Part shown: one piece after another, positions 54,729 to 64,000 of the stretch
How positions within the stretch are numbered: the first letter of the stretch is position 1
Layout of the letters: each line of letters starts with the position of its first letter
Origin: Brevundimonas naejangsanensis
Lineage (GTDB): Bacteria > Pseudomonadota > Alphaproteobacteria > Caulobacterales > Caulobacteraceae
NCBI RefSeq assembly: GCF_003627995.1
Contig: NZ_CP032707.1
Coordinates: 2,656,501-2,720,500 of the forward strand
DNA length: 64,000 nucleotides
Direction: 5' to 3'
Made by a program: the position numbers and the translations under genes
The notes under the pieces: generated by a model
Seen by the model: only the letters and a program-made list of their open reading frames with translations
What the model was told of the DNA's origin: nothing
Database searches by the model: none

Positions 54729-55163
54729 TCAGTCGTCGCGGTGGACCCGTTCGCGGCGTTCGTGACGCTCTTGCGCCTCGACCGACAGGGTCGCGGTCGG
54801 ACGGGCTTCCAGACGGCCCAGGCCGATCGGTTCGCCCGTATCCTCGCAATAACCGTAGGAGCCGTCCTCGATCCGGCGCAGGGCCTCGTCGATCTTGGAG
54901 ATCAGCTTGCGCTGGCGATCGCGGGTGCGAAGCTCCAGGGCCCGGTCGGATTCCGACGAGGCGCGGTCCACTAGATCCGGATGATTTTCCGTTTCGGCCT
55001 TGAGGTTGGTGACCGTCCCTTTGGATTCGCGGAGGATGTCGTCCTTCCACGCCAGGAGCTTGGCCTTGAAATAGGCGAGCTGCCGTTCGTTCATGAACGG
55101 TTCGTCGTCAGTCGGCCGGTACGGAACCGGCTCCCCCTGAACCACAGACGCTAATGCGTTCAT
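54729..55163 (-). CDS. dksA: DksA family RNA polymerase-binding regulator (degenerate zinc finger)
   Basis: Secondary-channel regulator of RNA polymerase that works with ppGpp, 144 residues. A coiled-coil hairpin (about 40-100) carries the tip acidic motif DLVDRASSESD. The globular end reads YGYCEDTGEPIGLGRLEARPTATLS, where only the first of the four zinc-binding cysteines remains (T, S and A replace the others). This is usual for alphaproteobacterial DksA. The ATG at 55163 is preferred; a GTG at 55172 is possible. A candidate promoter is at 55209-55237. Downstream of fliX in the same direction. Confidence 0.93.
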   Translation of the reverse strand: MNALASVVQGEPVPYRPTDDEPFMNERQLAYFKAKLLAWKDDILRESKGTVTNLKAETENHPDLVDRASSESDRALELRTRDRQRKLISKIDEALRRIEDGSYGYCEDTGEPIGLGRLEARPTATLSVEAQERHERRERVHRDD

Positions 55164-55208
55164 CGCACTCACGCTCTTATCTATCGCGCCCCCCTGCGGC
55201 GCATTGGC

Positions 55209-55237
55209 CGTATAGGCAAGCGCAAGAGTCGCGGCAA
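55209..55237 (-). promoter_or_regulatory. Candidate housekeeping promoter of dksA
   Basis: On the minus strand: TTGCCG (55237-55232), a 17-base spacer, TATACG (55214-55209). The predicted start lies about 40 bases before the dksA ATG. The rest of the 55173-55348 gap holds no other motif I can support. Confidence 0.6.
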
Positions 55238-55348
55238 TGGTGTTCGCGAGTCCGTGATATGGCTACGCTCAATTAACCCGGGGACCTTGTGGCATTATGG
55301 TCGCACACAGGTCTCTGGAGCCTGTTTTGACCAGGTTTCCCAAGGCCT

Positions 55349-55777
55349 TCAGGCCCTCACCCTGCCCGCCTCGGCCTTGGCCAGCTCCACCGCCGCCCGC
55401 AGGTCGATCTGGTCCAGCACGCTTTTCAGGCCTGGTTCGGCATCCTCAGGCCGTTCCTCGCGCAGATTGCGCGCCAGACGCTCGAGCGCCGCGGCCCCGT
55501 CCTGACCGCCCAGCAGAGCCAGCTTCAGCTCGTCCAGCCGATCCAGCAGCCCCGAACCCCGACGAATCGCGCGACGACGGCGCTCTGTCGGATCCTCGAC
55601 GCCCTGAAGCGCCATCAGGGCCGCCGCGCTGCTCACGCCCGAGGCGGAAGAGGTCGCGCCGGCGTGGCCCGCGCCGCTCGCGGCGCCGGCGCTCGGCAGG
55701 GCGAAGCCGCCCGCAGCGCGCGCCGCAGGCCGTGATGCCGGCGTGGAAGCGGCGCCCGCTGGTCCCGTGACCTTCAT
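55349..55777 (-). CDS. fliX: Flagellar assembly regulator FliX
   Basis: Caulobacterales-type regulator of 142 residues that links completion of the early flagellar basal body to FlbD activation of sigma-54 genes. It begins MKVTGP and has a disordered A/G/S/P-rich N-terminal half. The conserved helical C-terminal half carries ERRRRAIRRGSGLLDRLDELKLALLGG (in part) and ends RAAVELAKAEAG. AAGGAG lies eight bases before the ATG at 55777; an upstream ATG at 55804 lacks this. It is divergent from flgI with a 180-base regulatory region between them. Confidence 0.92.
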   Translation of the reverse strand: MKVTGPAGAASTPASRPAARAAGGFALPSAGAASGAGHAGATSSASGVSSAAALMALQGVEDPTERRRRAIRRGSGLLDRLDELKLALLGGQDGAAALERLARNLREERPEDAEPGLKSVLDQIDLRAAVELAKAEAGRVRA

Positions 55778-55836
55778 AAGACGTCTCCTTCTCGCCCCGA
55801 CCATGAGCCGACGGGCTGAAAGCTTGGTTAACGGCC

Positions 55837-55851
55837 CGGCAAAACCTGCCG
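55837..55851. promoter_or_regulatory. Candidate FlbD (ftr-like) binding site
   Basis: An inverted repeat CGGCA-N5-TGCCG (55837-55841 and 55847-55851) with an A-rich centre lies about 55 bases upstream of the -24/-12 element. It resembles, from memory, the ftr enhancer bound by FlbD in Caulobacter flagellar promoters. Confidence 0.5.
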
Positions 55852-55903
55852 CCAGGCGCCGGCGCCCACGCCATCCATCACTGAATTCATTGACGTTTCA
55901 GCG

Positions 55904-55919
55904 CGGCACGATCTTCGCA
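55904..55919 (+). promoter_or_regulatory. Candidate sigma-54 (-24/-12) promoter of the flgI operon
   Basis: CGGCACG-N5-CGCAT: GG at 55905-55906 and GC at 55917-55918 are exactly ten bases apart, the defining sigma-54 spacing. The predicted start is near 55930, 28 bases before the flgI ATG. Confidence 0.6.
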
Positions 55920-55957
55920 TGGTTAATCCTGAACGCTCACGCAGGGACTCCTGTCGC

Positions 55958-57076
55958 ATGCAGAAGTTGCTTACCGCCCTCATCGCCCCCGCCGCCCTGG
56001 CCCTGACGCTCGTCGTCCAGCCGGGCGTCGCCGAGGCTCAGTCGCGCATCAAGGACATCGTCTCGATCGAGGGGGTCCGCTCCAACCAGTTGGTCGGCTA
56101 CGGCCTGGTGGTCGGGCTGAACGGCACGGGCGACAGCGTCCGCAACTCGCCCTTCACCCGCCAGTCGCTGGAAGGGATGATGGAGCGCCAGGGCGTCAAT
56201 ATCCGCGGCGCCAACCTGAACACCAAGAACGTGGCCGCCGTCATGGTCACGGCGGAGCTGCCGCCCTTCGCCACGCCGGGCTCGCGCCTGGACGTCACTG
56301 TCTCGGCCATGGGCGACGCCAAGAGCCTGCTGGGCGGCACCCTCTTGGTCACGGCCCTGCAAGGCGCCGACGGCGAGGTCTACGCCGTGTCGCAAGGCTC
56401 GGTTCAGACGGGCGCCGTCTCGGCCTCGGGCGCGTCGGGCTCCTCGATCACGCGCGGCGTGCCGACGGCGGGCCGCATCGCCTCAGGCGGGGTGGTCGAG
56501 CGCGAGACCGGCTTTGACCTCGCCTCCATGCCCATCGTGCGCCTGACCCTGCGCAACCCCGACTTCACCACGGCCCAGCGCATCGCCGCCGCCATCAACC
56601 AGACCTACCCCCAGACCGCCTTCGCCGAAAACGGCACCGTGGTGGCCATCCGCGCGCCCCAGAATTTCGGCATGGCGGGCTTCCTCAGCCGGGTCGAGAA
56701 CCTGCCGGTTCAGATCGATTCCCCGGCCAAGGTCATCATCGACGAGGTCAACGGCGTCATCGTCATGGGCGAGGCGGTCCGTATCTCCACCGTCGCCGTG
56801 GCACAGGGCAATCTGACCGTCTCGGTCCAGGAGACGCCCCTGGTCAGCCAGCCCGAGCCCTTCAGCCGCGGCGGCCAGACCGTCGTCGTGCCCCAGTCCG
56901 ACGTCACCGTGTCCGAAGAGACGGGCCGCCAGATGCGCATCGTCGGCGGATCGACCTCCCTGTCCACCCTGGTCAACGGCCTGAACGCCCTGGGCGTCAG
57001 CCCGCGCGACATGATCAGCATCCTGCAGGCCATCAAGGCCGCCGGCGCCCTGCAAGCCGAAATCGAGGTGATCTGA
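55958..57076 (+). CDS. flgI: Flagellar P-ring protein FlgI
   Basis: Periplasmic ring protein around the flagellar rod, 372 residues. It has a signal peptide (1-27, ending GVAEA, mature start QSRIKDIVSIEGVR). The diagnostic motifs NQLVGYGLVVGLNGTGDS, NIRGANLNTKNVAAVMVTAELPPFA (in part) and the C-terminal LNALGVSPRDMISILQAIKAAGALQAEIEVI (in part) are all present. ATG 55958 was chosen because it opens the signal peptide; a longer frame from 55919 does not. It is the first gene of an operon with flgJ and flbY, with a sigma-54 style promoter upstream. Confidence 0.97.
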   Translation: MQKLLTALIAPAALALTLVVQPGVAEAQSRIKDIVSIEGVRSNQLVGYGLVVGLNGTGDSVRNSPFTRQSLEGMMERQGVNIRGANLNTKNVAAVMVTAELPPFATPGSRLDVTVSAMGDAKSLLGGTLLVTALQGADGEVYAVSQGSVQTGAVSASGASGSSITRGVPTAGRIASGGVVERETGFDLASMPIVRLTLRNPDFTTAQRIAAAINQTYPQTAFAENGTVVAIRAPQNFGMAGFLSRVENLPVQIDSPAKVIIDEVNGVIVMGEAVRISTVAVAQGNLTVSVQETPLVSQPEPFSRGGQTVVVPQSDVTVSEETGRQMRIVGGSTSLSTLVNGLNALGVSPRDMISILQAIKAAGALQAEIEVI

Positions 57077-57384
57077 TGGACGCCGTGGCCGTTTCCCCCG
57101 ACCTGCTGCGCGCCAATGCCCCGGCTCGCCCCGCCCCGCCTCAAAACCTGGAAGCCATGCGCCGCACGGCCGAGGCCTTCGAGGCCAGCTTCCTGTCGCA
57201 GATGATGAAGCCCATGTTCGAGAGCCTGAGCACCGAGGCCCCCTTCGGCGGCGGCGCGGGCGAGGCCGCCTGGCGCGGCTTCCTGGTCGACGCCATGGCC
57301 CAGCAGACGGTGAAGGCCGGCGGCGTCGGCCTGGCCGACAGCGTCCTGGCCCAGATGATCAAGATGCAGGAGCAAGGCGCATGA
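57076..57384 (+). CDS. flgJ: Rod-binding protein FlgJ (short, no muramidase domain)
   Basis: Product of 102 residues matching only the N-terminal rod-binding domain of FlgJ: 'AEAFEASFLSQMMKPMFESL', then GAGEAAWRGFLVDAMAQQ and the helical VGLADSVLAQMIKMQE. Alphaproteobacteria usually keep the peptidoglycan-cutting activity in a separate protein, so the short form is normal. It overlaps the flgI stop by one base and the next ATG by four, indicating tight coupling. Confidence 0.9.
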   Translation: MDAVAVSPDLLRANAPARPAPPQNLEAMRRTAEAFEASFLSQMMKPMFESLSTEAPFGGGAGEAAWRGFLVDAMAQQTVKAGGVGLADSVLAQMIKMQEQGA

Positions 57385-57821
57385 CCGCCGATGTCGAAAC
57401 CGCCGCCCTGCGCGTGCAGCACCTGACCCGCCTGACCCGCGACCTGACCGAGCGCCTGTCGCACGAGATGGAGGCCATGCGCGCCCATCGCGCCCAGGAT
57501 CTGGCCCAGGGCGTGGCCGAGACGCAGGAGATAGCCAATCTCTATCGCCGCGAGTCCGCCCAGGTGAAGGCCAACCCCGGCCTGATCGCCCCCGCGCCCG
57601 AGGCCGATCGCCGCGCCCTGATCGACGCCACCGAGGCCTTCGAGGCGATCCTGGCCGAACACGCTGTAACCGTCGAAGCCGCGCGCCAGGTCTCTGAAGG
57701 CCTGGTCCGCACCATCGCCGCCGAAGTGGCGGGCGCGCGCGCCCAGGGCGTGGGCTACGGCGCCTCGGGCCAGGCGGCGCAAGGCGACGGTCGAGCGGTG
57801 GCGCTGAATCGCACGGCCTGA
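57381..57821 (+). CDS. flbY: FlbY-like flagellar protein (FlgN-type helical)
   Basis: Product of 146 residues predicted almost wholly helical, with heptad-like repeats (LTRLTRDLTERLSHEMEAM, then 'AQDLAQGVAETQEIANLYRRES'). Third gene of the flgI-flgJ-flbY group, where Caulobacter carries FlbY. The overall plan is like FlgN-type chaperones. The C-terminal ~30 residues are glycine/alanine-rich. The assignment rests on position and helical character; the role is probably late flagellar assembly. Confidence 0.75.
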   Translation: MTADVETAALRVQHLTRLTRDLTERLSHEMEAMRAHRAQDLAQGVAETQEIANLYRRESAQVKANPGLIAPAPEADRRALIDATEAFEAILAEHAVTVEAARQVSEGLVRTIAAEVAGARAQGVGYGASGQAAQGDGRAVALNRTA

Positions 57822-57867
57822 CGCGGTGGTCGCCGTTCTTTAACACCCGACGTTCTATGAACGCGGC

Positions 57868-59463
57868 ATGACCTTGACGCCGCGCCTTTTGGGACTGGCC
57901 TTCGCTGCGGCGGACGCCCTGGTTGAAGTTGACGAGGAAGGCGTCGTCCGCTTTGCGCTGGGTTCCGCCGCCGCGCCGGGCCAGCAGACTGCCCAATGGG
58001 TCGGAAAGCCGTTGGGCGACCGCCTGTCCGTCAGCAGCGCAGCGCCGGTGGCGCGTCTCCTGGCCGATCTGCGGCCGGGCGAGCGCAGCCCGGCGATGGC
58101 CGTCCTGCTTGATTGCGGCGACGGTCGGGTGCGGCGCGCGACCCTGCGCGCCTTCGCCCTCCCGGACATCGCCCCAGCCAGATCCTGCGCCCTGTCCTAT
58201 GAGGGGCCGCCCCTTCTGGCCGAGGACGCCCCGCCGCTCGCCACTCGCCTGGCGCCTGACGCGGACGGCTTCCTCGCGCACGCCCGCTCCAGCCTGTCCG
58301 GCGCGACGACCGAGGCGCTGCAACGGCTAGCCCTCGCCTTCATCGACATCAGCGGACTGGAGGGCGTCGACGAGGCGACCCTGGCGCGGATTCACGAACG
58401 CATCGGCGCCATCGTCGGCGGCGCCTCCCATGACGGAACCAGCGCCGGACGACTGACCGCGAGCCGCTACGCCCTGATCCGAGACAGCGACGATTCCCGC
58501 GACCTCGCCGCAGAGATGCAGGGCGTCGGCATGGCCGAAGGCGTCAACCTGTCAGCCAACGCCGCTCAAGCCGCCCTGGGGGGCGACGCCGCCTCGGCTC
58601 TGCGCGCGATGCGCTTCGCCATCGAGAGCTGCCTCAAGGACGGCGGCCTGGAACAGCCCGAACTGTCCTTCGCTGAATCGCTAAGGCGTACCCTGAAGGA
58701 CGCCGATCGGTTCCGGGCGATAGTGCGCGACCGCGAGTTCGACCTCTTCTACCAGCCGATCGTCGATCTGAAGACCCGAGCCGTCCACCACTTCGAGGCC
58801 CTGGCTCGCTTCAGCCAAGGCTCGGCCCCCGCCCCGGCCATCCGCATGGCCGAGGAACTGGCCTTGATCGAAGGCTTCGACCTGGCCGTGGCGGAACGAG
58901 CGATCAAAAGGCTGCGCGCGCCCGGCGGCGGCCTGTTGAAGATCGCGATCAACGTGTCGGGAGCCTCCCTGGCCAACGACGCCTATGTCGCCGCCCTGCT
59001 GCGCATGACCGCGCCCGACGACCGCCGTCGCCTGATGGTCGAGGTGACCGAGACCGCCGCCCTGGCCGATCTGGCCGCCGCCGATCGCCGTCTGGGCGCC
59101 TTGCGCGACGCGGGCGTGAAGATCTGCATCGACGACTTCGGCGCGGGCTCCGCCTCCTTCGACTACCTGCGCGGCCTCTCCGTCGACGCGGTCAAGATCG
59201 ACGGCGGCTTCGTGCGCGACATCGACCGGGATCCTCGCGCGCGCACCCTGATCACCCATCTGGTCGAGTTGTGCGGGGCCCTGAAGTTGCAGACCATCGG
59301 GGAAATGATCGAGACCGACGCGGTGGCCGAGGGTCTGGGCGCGCTCGGCGTCACCCACGGCCAGGGCTGGCTGTTCGGCCGCGCCGAGGCCGAGCCGCGC
59401 ACCATCCTAAGCTCCCCTTCGCAGCGCGCCCGCCGTCAGGGCGTGATCGAAGCCTGGACCTGA
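57868..59463 (+). CDS. EAL domain cyclic-di-GMP phosphodiesterase
   Basis: Product of 531 residues. The N-terminal ~110 residues form a PAS-like fold (ADALVEVDEEGVVRF). A middle helical region follows, and the C-terminal EAL domain spans about 275-520. The catalytic residues are visible: E in FEALARF near 309, N in IAINVSG, E in VEVTET, the DD pair in CIDDFGAG near 421, K in AVKIDG, E in IGEMIE, and Q in HGQGWLFG. It should therefore be active on c-di-GMP. No membrane segment is obvious. It follows the flagellar operon by 46 bases. Its 3' end overlaps the convergent ABC-F gene by 28 bases. Confidence 0.88.
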   Translation: MTLTPRLLGLAFAAADALVEVDEEGVVRFALGSAAAPGQQTAQWVGKPLGDRLSVSSAAPVARLLADLRPGERSPAMAVLLDCGDGRVRRATLRAFALPDIAPARSCALSYEGPPLLAEDAPPLATRLAPDADGFLAHARSSLSGATTEALQRLALAFIDISGLEGVDEATLARIHERIGAIVGGASHDGTSAGRLTASRYALIRDSDDSRDLAAEMQGVGMAEGVNLSANAAQAALGGDAASALRAMRFAIESCLKDGGLEQPELSFAESLRRTLKDADRFRAIVRDREFDLFYQPIVDLKTRAVHHFEALARFSQGSAPAPAIRMAEELALIEGFDLAVAERAIKRLRAPGGGLLKIAINVSGASLANDAYVAALLRMTAPDDRRRLMVEVTETAALADLAAADRRLGALRDAGVKICIDDFGAGSASFDYLRGLSVDAVKIDGGFVRDIDRDPRARTLITHLVELCGALKLQTIGEMIETDAVAEGLGALGVTHGQGWLFGRAEAEPRTILSSPSQRARRQGVIEAWT

Positions 59464-61046
59464 CCGCCGGCCAGGACGAGGCGTCGCTCCACGCCGACCG
59501 CCGCCAGGAAGTCCGGGTCATGGCTGACCACGACCAAAGCCCCGTCATAGCTTGCCAGCGCCCCCTCCACCGCCTCGACGGAATCGATGTCCAGATGGTT
59601 GGTCGGCTCGTCCAGCACCAGCAATTGCGGCGGCGCCGTTCCGGTCATGACGCAGGCCAGGGCCGCGCGCAGCCGCTCCCCGCCTGATAGTTCACTCACG
59701 CGCCGGTCGGCCTGAACATTGCGGAACAGAAAGCGCGCCAGAGCCGCCCGGGCCGCGTTCGGCGTCCCCTGGGGGTTCAGCCGCAACCAGGCCTCGACCA
59801 GGGTCTCATCCGAATTCAGCACAGCGGTCTGCTGATCCAGCAGAGACGCCTGCACCGGCCGTTCCGCCGAACCCGACGACGGCTCCGTCAGGCCCGCGAT
59901 CAGTTTCAGCAGGGTCGTCTTGCCCGACCCGTTGGGGCCGACCACGGCGATGCGCTCCGGCCCCGTCAGGTGCAGGGAGATCGGCCCCAGCAAGCGGCGC
60001 CCGTCGTCGGCCGTCACGACCGCCTCGCTCAGGTTCAGCGCCATGCGCCCCGCAGGCAGGCCGGTCGACGGCATGGCCAGCGCCATCTGGCGCACGCGCT
60101 CGACTCGCTCTCGCGCCTGGGCCAGATCACCCTCGGCCGCCTGGCGCTTGCGATCGGCCAGTCGCTGGCCGCGCGCGCCGCTCTCCTCGGCCCGCTGCGC
60201 CTGGGCGTCGAGCAGGATCTTCGGATCGGAGCTGCTGGCGCGCGCCGCCTTGCCCGCGCGGTCGCGCCGGGCCTGGCGTTCCTGCGCCGCCTGGTTCTCG
60301 CGCTGCACCCGGCCGACGGCGCGCTCGGCCTGGTCCAGATCGCGCTCGGCCGCCGCCCGCTCGGCGTCGCGGCGCTCGACGTAAAGATCCCAGCCGCCGC
60401 CATGCACCCGCGCGCCCAGACTGGACAGTTCGACGATGCGGTCCACCCGCCGCAGCAGGGCGCGGTCATGGCTGACCAGAACCACCCCGCCCGGCCATCC
60501 GGCCACGACTTCGGCGATCATCGCTCGCGCGTCAGCGTCCAGATGATTGGTCGGCTCGTCCAGCACCAGCAGGTCCGGCGCCGCCAGCTTCAGGCCCGCG
60601 AGCTGCAGCCGCGTCTGCTCGCCGCCGCTCAGTTCCGCCGTGCGGCGATCCAACGCCAGATGGGCCAGCCCGACCTCAGCCAGGGCCGTCTGCATCCGCT
60701 CCTCCAGCGTCCATTCCGCCTCGGCCATGTCGTCCAGCGAGCCTTCGCCTGCCAACACGCGATGCAGGACAGCCAGCGGCGCGGCGACGCCCAGCGTTTC
60801 CGCGACGGTCTCGTCCTCTTGCGGCGTCTGCGTCTGCGCCAGCCAGCCGACCGTTCCGGCGCGCGTGATCGCGCCCTCGGCGGGCTCAGCCAGACTGGCG
60901 ATCAGGCGCAGCAGCGTGGTCTTGCCCACGCCGTTGCGGCCCACGACGGCCGTGCGTTCGCGCCCGAAGGCGAGCGTCAGATTGTCGAAGAGGCCTCGAC
61001 CGTCAGGCGTGCGGGCCGCGACGCCGTTGAGCGTCACGATGGGCAT
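59436..61046 (-). CDS. ABC-F family ATPase (Uup/YheS-like, ribosome-associated)
   Basis: Soluble protein of about 536 residues with two ABC domains and no membrane domain. Domain 1: Walker A GRNGVGKTT near residue 37, signature LSGGEQTRL, Walker B LLVLDEPTNHLD. Domain 2: Walker A GPNGSGKTT near residue 370, signature LSGGERLRAAL, Walker B LLVLDEPTNHLD. The linker between them is a long charged coiled coil rich in R, A and E ('AERDLDQAERAVGRVQ'), the P-site reaching arm region. The start is uncertain: ATG 61046 fits the family, and ATG 61094 is an alternative. A small ORF overlaps its 5' end out of frame. The role is probably translation rescue or antibiotic protection. Confidence 0.9.
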   Translation of the reverse strand: MPIVTLNGVAARTPDGRGLFDNLTLAFGRERTAVVGRNGVGKTTLLRLIASLAEPAEGAITRAGTVGWLAQTQTPQEDETVAETLGVAAPLAVLHRVLAGEGSLDDMAEAEWTLEERMQTALAEVGLAHLALDRRTAELSGGEQTRLQLAGLKLAAPDLLVLDEPTNHLDADARAMIAEVVAGWPGGVVLVSHDRALLRRVDRIVELSSLGARVHGGGWDLYVERRDAERAAAERDLDQAERAVGRVQRENQAAQERQARRDRAGKAARASSSDPKILLDAQAQRAEESGARGQRLADRKRQAAEGDLAQARERVERVRQMALAMPSTGLPAGRMALNLSEAVVTADDGRRLLGPISLHLTGPERIAVVGPNGSGKTTLLKLIAGLTEPSSGSAERPVQASLLDQQTAVLNSDETLVEAWLRLNPQGTPNAARAALARFLFRNVQADRRVSELSGGERLRAALACVMTGTAPPQLLVLDEPTNHLDIDSVEAVEGALASYDGALVVVSHDPDFLAAVGVERRLVLAGGQVQASITP

Positions 61047-61152
61047 CCTGGGCGCGGATGCGGACCGGTTTGGGCTTGGGTTGAGCGAGGACATAGGCGA
61101 GCACGAAGAGCGGAGCGGAAAGGGCGAAACCAATTTCCAGGGCGCTGATCAT
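61003..61152 (-). CDS. Possible small single-span membrane peptide, overlapping ABC-F start
   Basis: ORF of 49 codons. A strong GAGGAGG stands ten bases before its ATG. It reads MISALEIGFALSAPLFVLAY then VLAQPKPKP and a basic end, so residues 5-23 form one membrane helix with a positively charged cytoplasmic tail. The ABC-F ATG at 61046 lies inside it in another frame, so translation of the two could be coupled. Not a known family to me. The ribosome site and helix are the main support. Confidence 0.5.
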   Translation of the reverse strand: MISALEIGFALSAPLFVLAYVLAQPKPKPVRIRAQDAHRDAQRRRGPHA

Positions 61153-61321
61153 GATCGTCTTGCCTCCTCACTGATGCGTTGGCTCAAGGGAGGATGGGGA
61201 GGCTTGAGCCGCAACGCAACCCTAAAACGTCGGCTCAGCTGGCCGTTTCGACCTTTGTCGACTTGACCATGGACATTTCGCGCCATGGCCGAAACGGCCT
61301 CGGGCGCCTATCTATCGAGCC

Positions 61322-61846
61322 ATGAGCGCTAAAGACCGTCCCGTCGCCTTCCGCATCGACCGTCCGGCGCCGGATCGGACTGAGGCCGCCGCACGACGTG
61401 AAGCCGCCGTCGCCCGCATTCGCGCCGAGACCGGCATCGACGAGGCGCTGATCGACGCCCTGGTCGAAGGTTTCTACGCCCGAGTCCGCGAAGACGACTT
61501 CATCGGCCCCATCTTCGCCGAGCGGATCGACGACTGGGGCCCGCATCTGGAGCAGATGAAGCTGTTTTGGTCGTCCGTGGCCCTGTCGAGCGGCGTCTAT
61601 CAGGGGCGGCCCATGCCCAAACACCTGCCCCTGCCGATCGACGCCCGTCATTTCGATCGCTGGCTCGAGTTGTTCGAGGCGACCGCCCGCGACCTGTGCC
61701 CGCCCGTCGCCGCCGACCACTTCATCGTCCGCGCCCGCCGCATCGCCGAAAGCCTGGAGCTCGGCGTGGCCAACGCCCACGGCGTCCTGGTCGGCCCCGG
61801 CGAACGCTATCGCCGACCGGAACCGGCCTGGACGCCCGAGGACTGA
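61322..61846 (+). CDS. Group III truncated haemoglobin
   Basis: Small haem protein of 174 residues with the two-over-two globin fold. Family pattern: LVEGFYARVREDDFIGPIF, then 'HLEQMKLFWSSVAL', 'YQGRPMPKHLPLPI', and the proximal histidine in ARHFDRWLELF. The N-terminal ~28 residues are extra and charged. Group III members bind O2 and other ligands tightly; roles in NO or peroxide chemistry are proposed but unproven. It lies between the ABC-F gene and uvrA with no operon link. Confidence 0.92.
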   Translation: MSAKDRPVAFRIDRPAPDRTEAAARREAAVARIRAETGIDEALIDALVEGFYARVREDDFIGPIFAERIDDWGPHLEQMKLFWSSVALSSGVYQGRPMPKHLPLPIDARHFDRWLELFEATARDLCPPVAADHFIVRARRIAESLELGVANAHGVLVGPGERYRRPEPAWTPED

Positions 61847-61852
61847 GCGCAA

Positions 61853-61867
61853 GTTCTCATATTGTTC
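61853..61867. promoter_or_regulatory. LexA SOS box (GTTC-N7-GTTC) in front of uvrA
   Basis: Perfect alphaproteobacterial LexA site: GTTC at 61853-61856 and 61864-61867 with exactly seven bases between. It lies 81 bases before the uvrA ATG. uvrA is a classical LexA target. Confidence 0.85.
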
Positions 61868-61947
61868 TTGCTGTTTCGGGCGAATTGATCCCCATATAGC
61901 GTCGTCGCCCCGGACCGTTTCCGGCGTTTTCCGCGTTCCCGGATCTC

Positions 61948-64000
<2,053 letters not shown>

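Noticed and set aside
53286..54974. 562-codon plus-strand frame
   Set aside because: Antisense to gltX and dksA, both certain.

Overview
The window looks like chromosomal DNA of a Caulobacterales alphaproteobacterium, most likely Brevundimonas or a close relative. The evidence is very high GC, a polar organizer PopZ, FliX divergent from flgI, a dusB-ntrY-ntrX-dat-hfq-hflX run, an ispDF fusion, an alphaproteobacterial DksA with a degenerate zinc finger, a GTTC-N7-GTTC LexA box in front of uvrA, and a perfect TTAA-N7-TTAA CtrA-type box. Genus assignment is inference. No rRNA, phage, insertion sequence, integrase or CRISPR array was seen.

Layout. 1-9.3 kb: central metabolism on the minus strand (pdhA cut by the left edge, an FtsB-like gene, eno, a lipoprotein, rpmF, an acetyltransferase, an L-2-hydroxyglutarate oxidase-like flavoprotein, ratA, lipA), then an acyl-activating enzyme and a DoxX protein on the plus strand. 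9.3-16.7 kb: DOPA-dioxygenase-like protein, WrbA, two overlapping HExxH/M15 peptidase genes, a GPH sugar symporter, mazG, a HAD phosphatase and a CPA1 antiporter. 16.7-24 kb: one leftward series dusB > ntrY > ntrX > dat > hfq > hflX > antiporter, with no ntrBC between dusB and ntrY. 24-30.7 kb: ispDF, a PopA-like degenerate GGDEF protein, BrkB/YihY, TusA, CinA, and an MFS-spermidine synthase fusion followed by a ~106 bp fold-back palindrome. 30.7-41 kb: mfd and sdhE, divergent recG, tolC and popZ, a PIMT-family gene, tRNA-Cys, a SpoU methylase and tRNA-Asn.

41.2-51.3 kb is the most accessory-looking block: a FixK-type regulator, a SulP transporter, a four-gene export operon (NodT-type outer membrane lipoprotein, HlyD adaptor, ABC ATPase, ABC permease), a 2OG-Fe(II) oxygenase, two decayed gene remnants, an SDR dehydrogenase and an orphan CtrA box. 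51.3-64 kb: an Ig-like lipoprotein, a LOG-family enzyme, a small periplasmic protein, gltX, dksA, the flagellar cluster fliX / flgI-flgJ-flbY with a sigma-54 style promoter and an ftr-like site, an EAL phosphodiesterase, an ABC-F protein preceded by an overlapping small membrane-peptide ORF, a truncated globin, and uvrA cut by the right edge.

Functional threads. lipA supplies the lipoyl cofactor needed by the complex containing PdhA. mfd, recG and uvrA are repair genes. PopZ, NtrYX, the PopA-like protein, FliX and the CtrA box belong to the polarity, cell-cycle and flagellar programme typical of Caulobacterales. The export operon with the FixK-type regulator and SulP transporter may be an acquired or remodelled detoxification block.
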